A stretch of 64,000 bases of DNA from Aquabacter cavernae (GTDB taxonomy: Bacteria; Pseudomonadota; Alphaproteobacteria; Rhizobiales; Xanthobacteraceae), in contig NZ_RWKV01000016.1 of assembly GCF_003993795.1 (NCBI RefSeq), positions 310,001 through 374,000 of the forward strand, written 5' to 3'. The notes under the pieces are model-generated. The model had not been told where the DNA came from. It ran no database searches and saw nothing but the letters and a program-made list of their open reading frames with translations. This document shows, piece by piece, positions 44,936-54,010 of this stretch. Positions within the stretch are counted from its first letter, which is position 1, and each line of letters starts with the position of its first letter. The translations under genes were made by a program, and so were the position numbers.

Positions 44936-45757
44936 ATGAGCATCCATGCCCCCCTTCTCTGCGTGGATGCGGTGAGCCTGTCCTTCGGCGGCCTGAAGGC
45001 GCTGTCCGGCGTCACCTTCGACGTGGCCCCCAATTCCATCACCGCCGTGATCGGCCCCAACGGCGCGGGCAAGACCTCGCTGTTCAACTGCATTTCGGGC
45101 TTCTACACGCCCCAGCAGGGCGCCATCCGCTTTGCGGGCGAGGACATCACCAAGACCCATCCGCCCCACCGGGCGAAGATCGGGCTGGCGCGCACCTTCC
45201 AGAACATCGCCCTGTTCCGGGGCATGACCGTGCTCGACAACATCAAGCTCGGCCGCCACGCCCACATGCGCACCAACCTCCTGGACGCGCTGCTCTATTG
45301 GGGCCGGGCGCAGAAGGAAGAAGTGGAGCTGCGCGCCGAGATCGAGGAGCGCGTCATCGACTTCCTCGAGATCAACCACATCCGCAACCAGCCGGTGGCC
45401 TCCCTCGCCTATGGCCTGCGCAAGCGCGTGGAACTGGCGCGGGCGCTCGCCATGCGGCCCAAGATCCTCATGCTGGATGAGCCGGTGGCGGGCATGAACC
45501 GCGAAGAAACCGAGGACATGGCCCGCTTCATCCTCGACGTGAAGGAGGAATGGGGCGTCACCATCCTCATGGTGGAGCACGACATGGGCATGGTCATGGA
45601 CATTTCCGACCATGTGGTGGTGCTCAATTTCGGCACCGTCATCGCGCGCGGCCTGCCCGGCGAGGTCACGCAGAATCCGGACGTGATCCGCGCCTATCTG
45701 GGCGGCACAGACGTTGAGGCGCTCCAGCGCCGCATCCAGGGACGGGAGGCGGCGTGA
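44936..45757 (+). CDS. Branched-chain-type ABC transporter ATPase (LivG-like)
   Basis: A 273-residue ATPase of the hydrophobic amino acid transporter (HAAT) family. Walker A GPNGAGKTS, Q-loop region ARTFQNIALF, an atypical signature YGLRKRVELARAL (the LSGGQ is replaced by AYGLRK, as often in LivG proteins of this sort), Walker B ILMLDEPVAGM and switch His in MVEHDMGM. The ATG after AGGAG matches the family start. It begins a run of LivG-LivH-LivM-binding protein-LivF type genes. Stop and start of the next gene overlap. Confidence 0.92.
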   Translation: MSIHAPLLCVDAVSLSFGGLKALSGVTFDVAPNSITAVIGPNGAGKTSLFNCISGFYTPQQGAIRFAGEDITKTHPPHRAKIGLARTFQNIALFRGMTVLDNIKLGRHAHMRTNLLDALLYWGRAQKEEVELRAEIEERVIDFLEINHIRNQPVASLAYGLRKRVELARALAMRPKILMLDEPVAGMNREETEDMARFILDVKEEWGVTILMVEHDMGMVMDISDHVVVLNFGTVIARGLPGEVTQNPDVIRAYLGGTDVEALQRRIQGREAA

Positions 45758-46641
45758 TGGATTTCGACTGGCTGTTCTTCACCGAAGTGACGCTGGCCGC
45801 GCTCGGCAACAGCGCGCTGCTCGCCCTCACGGGCCTCGCCTTCGTGCTCATCTACAAGGCGACGCGGGTCGTGAACCTCGCCATCGGCGAGATGCTCATG
45901 ATCGGCGCCTATTTGTTCTTCTCCTTCACGGCGGGCATGGGCCTGCCGCCCTGGGGCGCCGTCATCCTCTCCATCATCGGCGGCGCGCTCCTGGGCGCGG
46001 CCATCGAGCGCTCGGTCATCCGCCCCATGCTGGGCGAGGCCGCCATCTCGGTCTTCATGGTGACCATCGGGGTGGGCTCCGTGCTCATCGGCCTCACCGA
46101 ACTCATCTGGGGCGCCGAGCCCACCGCCCTGCCGGACTTCATGGGCAAGACGCCCATCTTCATCGGCGACGCCTATGTGTCGCGCAAGGTGGTGATCGGC
46201 TTCTCGGTGGCGGCGGCGGTGATCGCGCTCTTCCTCCTCGCTTTCCGCTTCTGGCGCGGCGGCGTGGCGCTGCGCGCCACCGCCAGCGACCAGGCGGCGG
46301 CCTATTCCTGCGGCATCAACGTGCCCGCCGTTTTCTCGCTGGCCTGGATGTTCGCGGGCGCCGCGGCGGCGGGGGGCGGCATCCTTGTGGGCGCGGTGGG
46401 CGGCATCGCCCCCACCATGGGCGTGTTCGGCCTCTCCGCCTTGGTGGTGGTGATCGTGGGCGGGCTCGATTCCATCGTCGGCGTGCTCATCGGCGGCATC
46501 CTCGTGGGTCTGCTGGAAGCGTGGTGCGGCACCTATCTGGGGGGCGAGTACAAGATGCTCGCCACATTCAGCCTGCTGATGCTGGTGCTGCTTGTGCGCC
46601 CCTACGGCCTGTTCGGCACCGTCGAAATCGAGAGGCTCTGA
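45757..46641 (+). CDS. Branched-chain-type ABC permease (LivH-like)
   Basis: A 294-residue inner-membrane permease with about eight hydrophobic segments, of the LivH family. Conserved segment GLAFVLIYKATRVVNLAIGEMLMIGAY near the N-terminus. The cytoplasmic coupling loop is RFWRGGVALRATASDQAAAYSCGINV, and the end is MLVLLVRPYGLFGT. The ATG overlaps the LivG-like stop. Confidence 0.92.
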   Translation: MDFDWLFFTEVTLAALGNSALLALTGLAFVLIYKATRVVNLAIGEMLMIGAYLFFSFTAGMGLPPWGAVILSIIGGALLGAAIERSVIRPMLGEAAISVFMVTIGVGSVLIGLTELIWGAEPTALPDFMGKTPIFIGDAYVSRKVVIGFSVAAAVIALFLLAFRFWRGGVALRATASDQAAAYSCGINVPAVFSLAWMFAGAAAAGGGILVGAVGGIAPTMGVFGLSALVVVIVGGLDSIVGVLIGGILVGLLEAWCGTYLGGEYKMLATFSLLMLVLLVRPYGLFGTVEIERL

Positions 46642-46642
46642 C

Positions 46643-47686
46643 ATGCGCATCGGAACGCTGAAAGAGACCTATGCCGCGGACGAGGCGCTGTTCGACACGC
46701 GCACGCAGCGGATCTGGCTCGCCTTGTTCTTCCTCGGTTTGGTGCTGTTTCCCTTCACGGTGGGGGAATACTGGCTCTACATCGCGTGCCTTGTGGCGAT
46801 CCATGTGATCTCCACCACCGGCCTCAACATCCTCACCGGCTTCACCGGGCTCGTCTCCCTCGGCCAGGCGGCCTTCATGGGAGTGGGTGCCTATACGGTG
46901 GCGGTGCTGGAGGCGCGGCTCGGCACGCCGACGCTGCTCAACATCCTCGTGGCGGGCTTCGTCACGGCGGGGGTGGGCGCGCTGGTGGGCCTGCCCAGCC
47001 TCAGGGTGAAGGGGCTCTATCTGGCCATGGCGACCATCGCCGCCTCCTTCATCCTCCACTTCATCTTCGCCAACTGGAACAGCGTCACCCACGGCGTGTC
47101 GGGCATCAATGTGCCGCCCGCCGAAGTGCTGGGCTTCGAGATGGCGCGGCCGGTACAGCTCTATTGGCTGATCGTGCCGTTCGCGATCGTCATGGTGCTG
47201 GCCGCGTCGAACCTGTTTCGCACCCGCATCGGGCGCGCCTTCATCGCCATCCGCGACCGGGACATCTCGGCCGAGGTGCTGGGCATCCCGCTCTTGCGCT
47301 ACAAGCTGATGAGCTTCGCCCTCTCCTCCTTCTATGCGGGGGTGGCGGGCGGCCTGTGGGCCTATTTCTTCCGCGTGGTGACGCCGGAAAGCTTCCCCTT
47401 CGTCTATTCCATCTTCTTCCTCGCCGCCGTCATCGTGGGCGGCATGGGGACCATATTGGGCGGCATCCTGGGCGCGGTGTTCATGACGCTGGTGCCCGAA
47501 GTGCTGAAGCTCGCCGTGGGCGTGCTCTCCCCGGTCCTGCCGGATGCAGTGGCGATCCTCTCGCCGGTGCGCACCATCGTGTTCGGCGCGCTCATCGTCG
47601 GCTTTCTCGTGTTCGAGCCCCACGGGCTCGCGGAAATCTGGCGGCGCACGCGGCGCTTCTTCCACCTGTGGCCTTTCAAGACGTGA
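46643..47686 (+). CDS. Branched-chain-type ABC permease (LivM-like)
   Basis: A 347-residue LivM-type permease, 1 base after the LivH-like stop. Family signature TGLNILTGFTGLVSLGQAAFMGVGAYT, then LPSLRVKGLYLAMATIA and the coupling loop FIAIRDRDISAEVLGIPLLRYKL. The C-terminus VRTIVFGALIVGFLVFEPHGLAEIW matches LivM proteins. Longer N-terminal cytosolic part than usual (about 22 residues). Confidence 0.92.
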   Translation: MRIGTLKETYAADEALFDTRTQRIWLALFFLGLVLFPFTVGEYWLYIACLVAIHVISTTGLNILTGFTGLVSLGQAAFMGVGAYTVAVLEARLGTPTLLNILVAGFVTAGVGALVGLPSLRVKGLYLAMATIAASFILHFIFANWNSVTHGVSGINVPPAEVLGFEMARPVQLYWLIVPFAIVMVLAASNLFRTRIGRAFIAIRDRDISAEVLGIPLLRYKLMSFALSSFYAGVAGGLWAYFFRVVTPESFPFVYSIFFLAAVIVGGMGTILGGILGAVFMTLVPEVLKLAVGVLSPVLPDAVAILSPVRTIVFGALIVGFLVFEPHGLAEIWRRTRRFFHLWPFKT

Positions 47687-47732
47687 CGCTCAAGTAAACC
47701 TCAAAACAAAACAATGAGTTGGGAGGAATACC

Positions 47733-48908
47733 ATGACCATGAACAGACGTGAGGCCCTCACCCTTGCCCTCGGCGCGGGCGCGGCCATCGGGCTCGGCAT
47801 CCGCCCCTCTCTGGCGGCGGACGACATCGTCATCGGCGGCTCCATCCCGCTGTCCGGCGTGTTCGCCTTCGCGGGCATCGGCATCCATGCCGGCATCCAG
47901 GACTATGTGAAGATCGTCAACGACGCGGGCGGCATCGCCGGGCGCAAGGTGACGTATCTGGCCGAGGACACCGCCTATAAGGCCGACCAGTCGGTGGCGG
48001 TGTTCAACAAGCTCACCAGCCAGGCGAACATCAATCTCTATTATTCGGATAGCACCGCCTTCGCGAAGACCATCAATGCGGAGCTGGACCGCAAGAAGAC
48101 CATCCTGATGGCCGGCGCCTCCTTCGCCAGCGAGCTGAACGATTCGAAGAAGTATCCCTTCCAGTTCATCTCCGGCCCCGACTACACGCAGATGTTCGAC
48201 ATCCTGCTGCAGTATGTGGCCAAGACGAAGCCGGGCGCGAAGATCGCCTTCGTGCATTCGGACACCGAATTCGGCCGCGACCCCATCGCCGCCGGCCAGG
48301 AGAAGGTGAAGGCGCTCGGCCTCAAGATGACCGAGGTCATCGTGACCCCGCCCACCGCCGTGGACGTCTCCACCGAAATCCTGAAGCTGCGCCGGGCCAA
48401 TCCCGACTACACCATCTTCCACGGCTACGTGCTGGCGCCGCTCCCTGAATTCATGAGCCAGGCCAAGCAGATGGGCCTCGCCACCAAGTTCATGGGCACG
48501 TTCTGGTCCATGGACAACTCGCTCTGGACCAAGGTGGGCGAGCCCGCCGACGGCTTCATGGGCGTGATGCCCTACCGCTATTATTACGACACCGAGGGCA
48601 AGAGCCCCATGCTGGAGAAGATCCGGCAGATGCGGCCGGAATATCAGTCCACGGCCTATATGCAGGGCTTCCTCACCGCCATGCTCTTCCTGGAGAGCGC
48701 CAAGCGGACCCTGGAGGCCAAGCAGGAGCTGAACGGCACCAACCTGAAGGCCGCGCTCAACTCGCTCAAGGACTTCGACACCGGCGGCATCATCGGCGTC
48801 CCGATCTCCATCCCCGGCAATTCCATCCCGGTGGGGCGCGTCTATCGCTACGACGCGGCGAAGAAGCTGATGGTGGCGGATTCCGACTGGATCAAGGTCG
48901 GCGGCTGA
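47733..48908 (+). CDS. Branched-chain-type ABC substrate-binding protein
   Basis: A 391-residue periplasmic binding protein of the Peripla_BP_6 (LivJ-like) type. A twin-arginine-like leader RREALTLALGAGAAIGLG precedes an A-D-D cleavage region. The mature domain opens IVIGGSIPLSGVFAFAGIGIHAGIQDYVKIVN, where the usual leucine-binding residues are replaced. This suggests a non-amino-acid ligand, in line with the CoA ligase downstream. GGGAGGA lies upstream of the ATG. Confidence 0.92.
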   Translation: MTMNRREALTLALGAGAAIGLGIRPSLAADDIVIGGSIPLSGVFAFAGIGIHAGIQDYVKIVNDAGGIAGRKVTYLAEDTAYKADQSVAVFNKLTSQANINLYYSDSTAFAKTINAELDRKKTILMAGASFASELNDSKKYPFQFISGPDYTQMFDILLQYVAKTKPGAKIAFVHSDTEFGRDPIAAGQEKVKALGLKMTEVIVTPPTAVDVSTEILKLRRANPDYTIFHGYVLAPLPEFMSQAKQMGLATKFMGTFWSMDNSLWTKVGEPADGFMGVMPYRYYYDTEGKSPMLEKIRQMRPEYQSTAYMQGFLTAMLFLESAKRTLEAKQELNGTNLKAALNSLKDFDTGGIIGVPISIPGNSIPVGRVYRYDAAKKLMVADSDWIKVGG

Positions 48909-48931
48909 CGGCCGCCGCGGAGGCGAAATCC

Positions 48932-49056
48932 CCTCTCCCGTTTGCGGGGGAGGGGGCCGGCCGCAGGCCGGAGGACACCGCAAGCGAGGGGGAACGTCGG
49001 CTTTCTCCTCGCTTCGCTCGCCCCCTCCCCTCCCTCCCCCGCAAGCGGGAGAGGGA
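48932..49056. repeat. REP-like palindrome pair, family 2, copy E
   Basis: Units at 48932-48955 and 49033-49056, in opposite orientation, with 77 bases between. Located inside the operon between the binding-protein and LivF-like genes, where it could stabilise mRNA or lower expression of the distal part. Confidence 0.85.
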
Positions 49057-49100
49057 GTCCGTCGCGCTTGAGACATGTGTTGCACCCGGAGCGAACCCGA

Positions 49101-49907
49101 ATGACCGACACCATCCTCGATGTCCGCAATATCGAAGTGGTCTACAACAACACCGTCCAGGTGCTGCGCGGCCTCTCGCTCAGCGTGCCGCGCGGGCAGG
49201 TGGTGGCGCTGCTCGGCTCCAACGGGGCGGGCAAGTCCACCACGCTCAAAGCGGTCTCCAACCTCCTGGAGCTGGAGGACGGCGCGGTCACGTCCGGCGC
49301 CATCACCTTCGACGGCACGCCCATTGCGGGCCTCAAGCCCCATGCTTTGGTGCGGCGCGGCCTGTTCCACGTCATGGAAGGGCGGCGCATCTTCGAGGAC
49401 CTGACCGTGGAGGAGAATTTGACGGCCGCCACCTTCGCCCTCTCCGGGCGCGGCGTCGCGCCCACGAAGTTCGACACGGTCTACGAGTATTTCCCGCGCC
49501 TGTTCGAGCGCCGCACCGGCCGGGCGGGCTATCTCTCCGGCGGCGAGCAGCAGATGCTCGCCATCGGCCGCGCCCTCATCGCCCAGCCCAAGCTCATCCT
49601 CCTGGACGAGCCCTCTCTCGGCCTCTCGCCGAAGCTGGTGGAGGAGATCTTCACCATCATCGCCCGCATCAATCGCGAGCGCGGGGTCTCCATGCTGCTG
49701 GTGGAGCAGAATGCCGCCGTGGCCATGGCGGTCGCCCATACCGGCTACATCCTGGAGACCGGCAAGGTGGTGATCGACGGGCCGGTGGAGAAGCTGATGC
49801 GCGACGAGGACGTGCGCGAATTCTATCTCGGCGTCGCCGGAGAAGGCTCCGAGAAGAGCTACCGGGACGTGAAGCACTACAAGCGCCGCAAGCGCTGGCT
49901 TTCCTGA
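49101..49907 (+). CDS. Branched-chain-type ABC transporter ATPase (LivF-like)
   Basis: A 268-residue ATPase partner of the LivG-like protein. Walker A GSNGAGKST, LivF-specific RRGLFHVMEGRRIFEDLTVEENL, signature YLSGGEQQMLAIGRAL, Walker B LILLDEPSLGL and LLVEQNAAVAMAVA. The C-terminal extension of about 35 residues (SYRDVKHYKRRKRWLS) is longer than E. coli LivF and seen in HAAT systems paired with acyl-CoA ligases. Confidence 0.92.
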   Translation: MTDTILDVRNIEVVYNNTVQVLRGLSLSVPRGQVVALLGSNGAGKSTTLKAVSNLLELEDGAVTSGAITFDGTPIAGLKPHALVRRGLFHVMEGRRIFEDLTVEENLTAATFALSGRGVAPTKFDTVYEYFPRLFERRTGRAGYLSGGEQQMLAIGRALIAQPKLILLDEPSLGLSPKLVEEIFTIIARINRERGVSMLLVEQNAAVAMAVAHTGYILETGKVVIDGPVEKLMRDEDVREFYLGVAGEGSEKSYRDVKHYKRRKRWLS

Positions 49908-49917
49908 GGATCCGCCT

Positions 49918-51720
49918 ATGGATTTCCCCGCTCTCACCCTGCCCCAGATGCTGCGCGAGCAGGCCCGGCGCATCCCGGACCGCACCGCCATCCGCCAAAA
50001 GGATTTCGGCATCTGGCGTCCGCTGTCCTTCGCGCAGTATTTCACCCGCGCCGGCCATGTGGGCCTCGGCCTGCGCTCGCTCGGCCTCAACGAAGGCGGG
50101 CATGTGGCCGTCCTGTCCGAGAACCGGGTGGAATGGGTCCTCGTCCAGCTTGGCGCGGGCCTCGTGAACGCCATCACGGTGGGCGTCTATTGCACCAGCC
50201 CCGCCAACGAAGTGGCCTATGTGCTCGGCCATTCCGACAGTGAGGTGGTCATCTGCGAGGACCAGGAGCAGGTGGACAAGGTGCTGGAGCGCCGCCACGA
50301 ACTGCCCGCCCTGAAGCGCATCGTGGTGATCGAGCAGAAGGGCCTGCGCTCCTATCCCGCCGAACTGGTCCTGTCCTTCGCCGACCTGGAGACGCGCGGC
50401 CGCGACATGGCCGCCGAGCATGCGCGCGTCATCGAGGATTGCCTCGCCCGCCAGACCCTCGATGATATCGGGCTGATGATCTACACGTCCGGTTCGACGG
50501 GTAAGCCCAAGGGCGCCATGCTCAGCTACCGGAACCTGCGGGCCGAGGCCATCGCGCTTTCCGACTGCCTCAACGCGGACGAAAACACCACCCACCTCTC
50601 CTATTTGCCCTTGTGCCACGTGGCCGAGCAGATGCTCACCACCATGCAGCCCATCTATCTGGGCTCGCAGGTGAATTTCGGCGAGAGCATCCGCACCGTG
50701 CAGGAAGACCTGCGCGAGGTGGCGCCGTCCGTCTTCCTCGGCGTGCCGCGCATCTGGGAGAAGCTGAACTCGGCCATCTATCTGAAGCTCATGGAAGCGG
50801 GCGGCCTGCGCCGCGCCTTGTTCGAGCGGGCCTATGCCGCCTGCGAGCCCTTCGCGGAAGTGGCGCATGACAAGCGCACGCTCGGTCAGCGCCTCGTCTT
50901 CGGCCTGTGCTGGCTGCTCATTTTCCGCGCGCTGCAGAATTATATCGGGCTCGGCCGGGTGAAGGTGGCCATGACCGGCGCGGCGCCCATCTCGCCGCGC
51001 ATCGTGCGCTTCTTCCGCACGCTCGGCGTGCCGCTGGTGGAGGTCTATGGCGCCACCGAGACCACGGGCCTCGCCTGCGGACAGAAGCTCTCCCATGTGG
51101 TGCCGCTCTGCGTCGGCCCCGCCGCCAAGGGCGTGGAGATGAAGCTCGGCGACATGGGCGAGCTTCTGGTGCGCGGCGATACGGTCTTCGCCGGCTATTA
51201 CAAGAATGACGAGGCCACCCGGACCACCATCCGCGACGGCTGGCTCCATACGGGCGACGTGGCCGAACTGGTGGAGGGCCAGTTCAAGATCGTCGATCGC
51301 CTCAAGGACATCATGATCACCGCCGGCGGCAAGAATCTCTCGCCGTCCGAGATCGAGAACACGGTGAAGTCCAGCCCCTATGTGAAGGAGTGCATCGTCA
51401 TCGGCGAGCGGCGCAAATATGTGTCCGCGCTCATCCAGATCGATGCCGAGACGGTGGGCCAATGGGCCGAGGCGCGGGGCATCGCCTTCACGCATTACCG
51501 GTCGCTGGCGGAAAACGAGAAGGTGCGCGAGCTGATCGGCACCGAGATCGACACCGCCAATGCCCAGCTCGCCCAGGTCTCCCATGTGCGCAAGTTCCAT
51601 CTCCTGGTGAAGGAGCTGGACCATGACGACGACGAAGTGACCGCCACCATGAAGGTGCGGCGCTCCAACATCCAGACCAAGTACGCCGCCGAGATCGAAG
51701 GGCTTTACGCCCGGGCGTGA
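49918..51720 (+). CDS. Long-chain-type acyl-CoA synthetase (AMP-forming)
   Basis: A 600-residue AMP-dependent ligase that activates a carboxylic acid to its CoA thioester. The AMP-binding loop is IYTSGSTGKPKGAML near residue 188; EVYGATETTGLACG is the adenine/ATET motif. GWLHTGDVAELVEGQFKIVDRLKDI and GKNLSPSEIENTVKSSPYV form the hinge. Members of this branch are longer than FadD and found next to HAAT transporters. It starts 10 bases after the LivF-like gene. The substrate could be a fatty, terpenoid or aromatic acid. Confidence 0.9.
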   Translation: MDFPALTLPQMLREQARRIPDRTAIRQKDFGIWRPLSFAQYFTRAGHVGLGLRSLGLNEGGHVAVLSENRVEWVLVQLGAGLVNAITVGVYCTSPANEVAYVLGHSDSEVVICEDQEQVDKVLERRHELPALKRIVVIEQKGLRSYPAELVLSFADLETRGRDMAAEHARVIEDCLARQTLDDIGLMIYTSGSTGKPKGAMLSYRNLRAEAIALSDCLNADENTTHLSYLPLCHVAEQMLTTMQPIYLGSQVNFGESIRTVQEDLREVAPSVFLGVPRIWEKLNSAIYLKLMEAGGLRRALFERAYAACEPFAEVAHDKRTLGQRLVFGLCWLLIFRALQNYIGLGRVKVAMTGAAPISPRIVRFFRTLGVPLVEVYGATETTGLACGQKLSHVVPLCVGPAAKGVEMKLGDMGELLVRGDTVFAGYYKNDEATRTTIRDGWLHTGDVAELVEGQFKIVDRLKDIMITAGGKNLSPSEIENTVKSSPYVKECIVIGERRKYVSALIQIDAETVGQWAEARGIAFTHYRSLAENEKVRELIGTEIDTANAQLAQVSHVRKFHLLVKELDHDDDEVTATMKVRRSNIQTKYAAEIEGLYARA

Positions 51721-51761
51721 GGGTTGCCACAGGCGCGACCCGGCGATTTCCCCCTCCCTAG

Positions 51762-51926
51762 CCCTCCCCCGGCACCGAAGTCGGATGTTTCCGACTTCGG
51801 CACGCGCAGGAACCGAACTCGGCAGCAGCCGAGTTCGTGCGGGAGAGGGAACAACGCCCGAATTGGGGAACGGAACGCCCTGTCCGCCAGCGCCCGCCAA
51901 AGCCCTCTCCCGCTTGCGGGGGAGGG
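51762..51926. repeat. REP-like palindromes, family 2, copy F, with nested hairpins
   Basis: The second unit is regular (51903-51926). The first (51762-51848) keeps its outer halves CCCTCCCCC and GGGAGAGGG, but its short loop is replaced by about 70 bases. That insert holds two perfect hairpins: CGAAGTCGGA/TCCGACTTCG (51776-51799) and GAACTCGGC/GCCGAGTTC (51815-51836). Lies between the ligase and SDR genes. Confidence 0.85.
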
Positions 51927-51978
51927 TTGGGAGGGGGAAGCGGCCACGCATGCACGCATTCAAAAGAGGAACAGGACC

Positions 51979-52740
51979 ATGCAGGTAGAAGGACACGCCG
52001 CCCTCGTCACGGGCGCGGCCTCCGGGCTCGGCGCGGCAACGGCCCGCGCGCTGGCCAAGGCGGGCGCGAAGGTGGCGCTGCTGGACTTCAACGTGGACGG
52101 CGCCAGCGCCCTCGCCCAGGAGATCGGCGGGATCGCCGTGAAGGTGGACGTGGCCAAGGCCGAGAGCGCCGAGGCCGCGGTGGCCGAGGCCGCCTCCGCC
52201 CAGGGCCCGGCGCGCATCCTCGTGAATTGCGCGGGCGTCGTCGATGCGGGTCGGGTGGCCGGGCGCAACGGTCCCCACAGCCTCGACGTCTTCCGCCGGG
52301 TGATCGAGATCAACCTCATCGGCACCTTCAACATGATGCGCCTCATGGCGTCCGGCGCCGCCGCGCTGCCCCCGCTGGAGACGGGCGAGCGGGGCGTCAT
52401 CATCTCCACCGCCTCCATCGCCGCCTTTGACGGGCAGGTGGGCCAGTCCGCCTATGCCGCCTCCAAGGCGGGCGTCGCGGGCCTGACCCTGCCTGTGGCG
52501 CGCGATCTGGCGGCGCTCGGCATCCGCGTCATGACCATCGCGCCGGGCATCTTCGAGACCGCCATGCTGGCCAGCCTCCCGCAGGATGTGCAGGACAGCC
52601 TCGGCGCCTCCGTGCCCTTCCCCTCGCGCCTCGGGCGGCCCGACGAATATGCGGCGCTGGCGCTGCACATCCTCGCCAATCCCATGCTGAACGGCGAGGT
52701 CATCCGCCTCGACGGCGCGCTGCGCATGGCCCCGAAATAA
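51979..52740 (+). CDS. SDR-family 3-hydroxyacyl-CoA dehydrogenase-like protein
   Basis: A 253-residue short-chain dehydrogenase most like the type-2 3-hydroxyacyl-CoA dehydrogenase (HSD17B10) group. NAD-binding loop VTGAASGLGAATARAL; active-site Ser in IISTASIAAFDGQVGQ, then Y-A-A-S-K. PARILVNCAGVVDAGRV is specific to the group. The acidic residue after the second strand (LLDFN) points to NAD. Located in the beta-oxidation unit, it may oxidise the 3-hydroxyacyl-CoA or a branched analogue. ATG at 51979 after AGAGGA/AGGA. Confidence 0.9.
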   Translation: MQVEGHAALVTGAASGLGAATARALAKAGAKVALLDFNVDGASALAQEIGGIAVKVDVAKAESAEAAVAEAASAQGPARILVNCAGVVDAGRVAGRNGPHSLDVFRRVIEINLIGTFNMMRLMASGAAALPPLETGERGVIISTASIAAFDGQVGQSAYAASKAGVAGLTLPVARDLAALGIRVMTIAPGIFETAMLASLPQDVQDSLGASVPFPSRLGRPDEYAALALHILANPMLNGEVIRLDGALRMAPK

Positions 52741-52800
52741 TCACCGGAACGACGCCCCGCTCCCGCGCGGGGCCTCCCGCCATCCCACAGGACCGCACCC

Positions 52801-54009
52801 ATGCCCGACGCCTATATCTATGACCATGTGCGCACACCGCGCGGACGGGGAAAGCCGGACGGCGGACTGCATGAGGCAACGCCCGTCCATCTCGCCACCA
52901 CGGTGCTGGACGCCATCCGCACCCGCTCGAACCTCGACACGGCGCTGGTGAGCGACGTGGTGATGGGCGTAGTCATGCCGGTGGGCGAGCAGGGGCAATG
53001 CTTGCCGCGCATTGCGGTGCTGAATGCGGGCTATGCGCAGGAAACGGCAGGCGTGCAGATCAACCGCTTCTGCGCCTCGGGCCTGGAAGCCTGCAACCTC
53101 GCCGCCGCAAAGGTGATGGCGGGGCAGGCGGACATGACGCTCGGCGGGGGCGTGGAGAGCATGTCGCGCATCCCCATCCTCTCGGACGGGGGCGCCTGGA
53201 GTTCCGACCCGGCCGTGTCCTTCGCCACCAATTTCGTGCCCCAGGGCATCAGCGCGGACCTCATCGCCACCAAATGGGGCTATTCCCGCGAGGCCCTGGA
53301 CGCGCTCGCCGCCGAGAGCCACCGCCGCGCGGCCCATGCCTGGAGCGAGGGGCGGTTCGACCGCTCCGTGGTGAGCGTGCGCGACGCGGTGGGCGACGTG
53401 CTGCTGGAGCGCGACGAGACCATCAGGGGCAATTGCACGGCGGACGATCTGTCGAAGCTCAGGCCCTCCTTCGCGGACATGGGCGCCAAGGTCGGCTTCG
53501 ACCAGATCGCGCTGCTGCGCTACCCCGAGGTGGAGCGCGTGGAGCATGTGCACCATGCGGGCAATTCCTCTGGCATGGTGGACGGCGCCGCCGCCGTGCT
53601 GATCGGCACGCGCGATGCGGGCTATGCCGCCAACATCCGCCCCCGCGCGCGCATCCGCGCCTTCGCGGAAATCGGCTCGGAACCCACCATCATGCTCACC
53701 GCCCCCTCCTTCGCGGCGCAGAAGGCGCTGAAGCGGGCGGGGATGGACGTGCGCGACATCGACCTGTTCGAGGTGAACGAGGCCTTCGCCGCCATCTCCA
53801 TGCGCTTCTGCGAGGCCATGGACGTGGACCCGGCGCGGGTGAACGTGAATGGCGGCGCCATCGCCATGGGCCACCCCTTGGGCGCCACCGGCGCCATGCT
53901 GCTGGGCACCGCGCTCGACGAACTGGAGCGCACCGACCGGACCACCGCCCTCGTGACCCTGTGCGTGGGCGCGGGCATGGGCGTCGCCACCATCATCGAG
54001 CGGATCTGA
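52801..54009 (+). CDS. Acetyl-CoA C-acyltransferase (thiolase)
   Basis: A 402-residue degradative-type thiolase that cleaves 3-oxoacyl-CoA with CoA. Nucleophile C91 in INRFCASGLEACNLAA, His in NGGAIAMGHPLGATGA and the second Cys in TLCVGAGMGVATIIE. The gene ends 1 base before the FadB-like gene, the common fadA-fadB order reversed. A good fit for the last step of the pathway encoded here. Confidence 0.93.
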   Translation: MPDAYIYDHVRTPRGRGKPDGGLHEATPVHLATTVLDAIRTRSNLDTALVSDVVMGVVMPVGEQGQCLPRIAVLNAGYAQETAGVQINRFCASGLEACNLAAAKVMAGQADMTLGGGVESMSRIPILSDGGAWSSDPAVSFATNFVPQGISADLIATKWGYSREALDALAAESHRRAAHAWSEGRFDRSVVSVRDAVGDVLLERDETIRGNCTADDLSKLRPSFADMGAKVGFDQIALLRYPEVERVEHVHHAGNSSGMVDGAAAVLIGTRDAGYAANIRPRARIRAFAEIGSEPTIMLTAPSFAAQKALKRAGMDVRDIDLFEVNEAFAAISMRFCEAMDVDPARVNVNGGAIAMGHPLGATGAMLLGTALDELERTDRTTALVTLCVGAGMGVATIIERI

Positions 54010-54010
54010 C

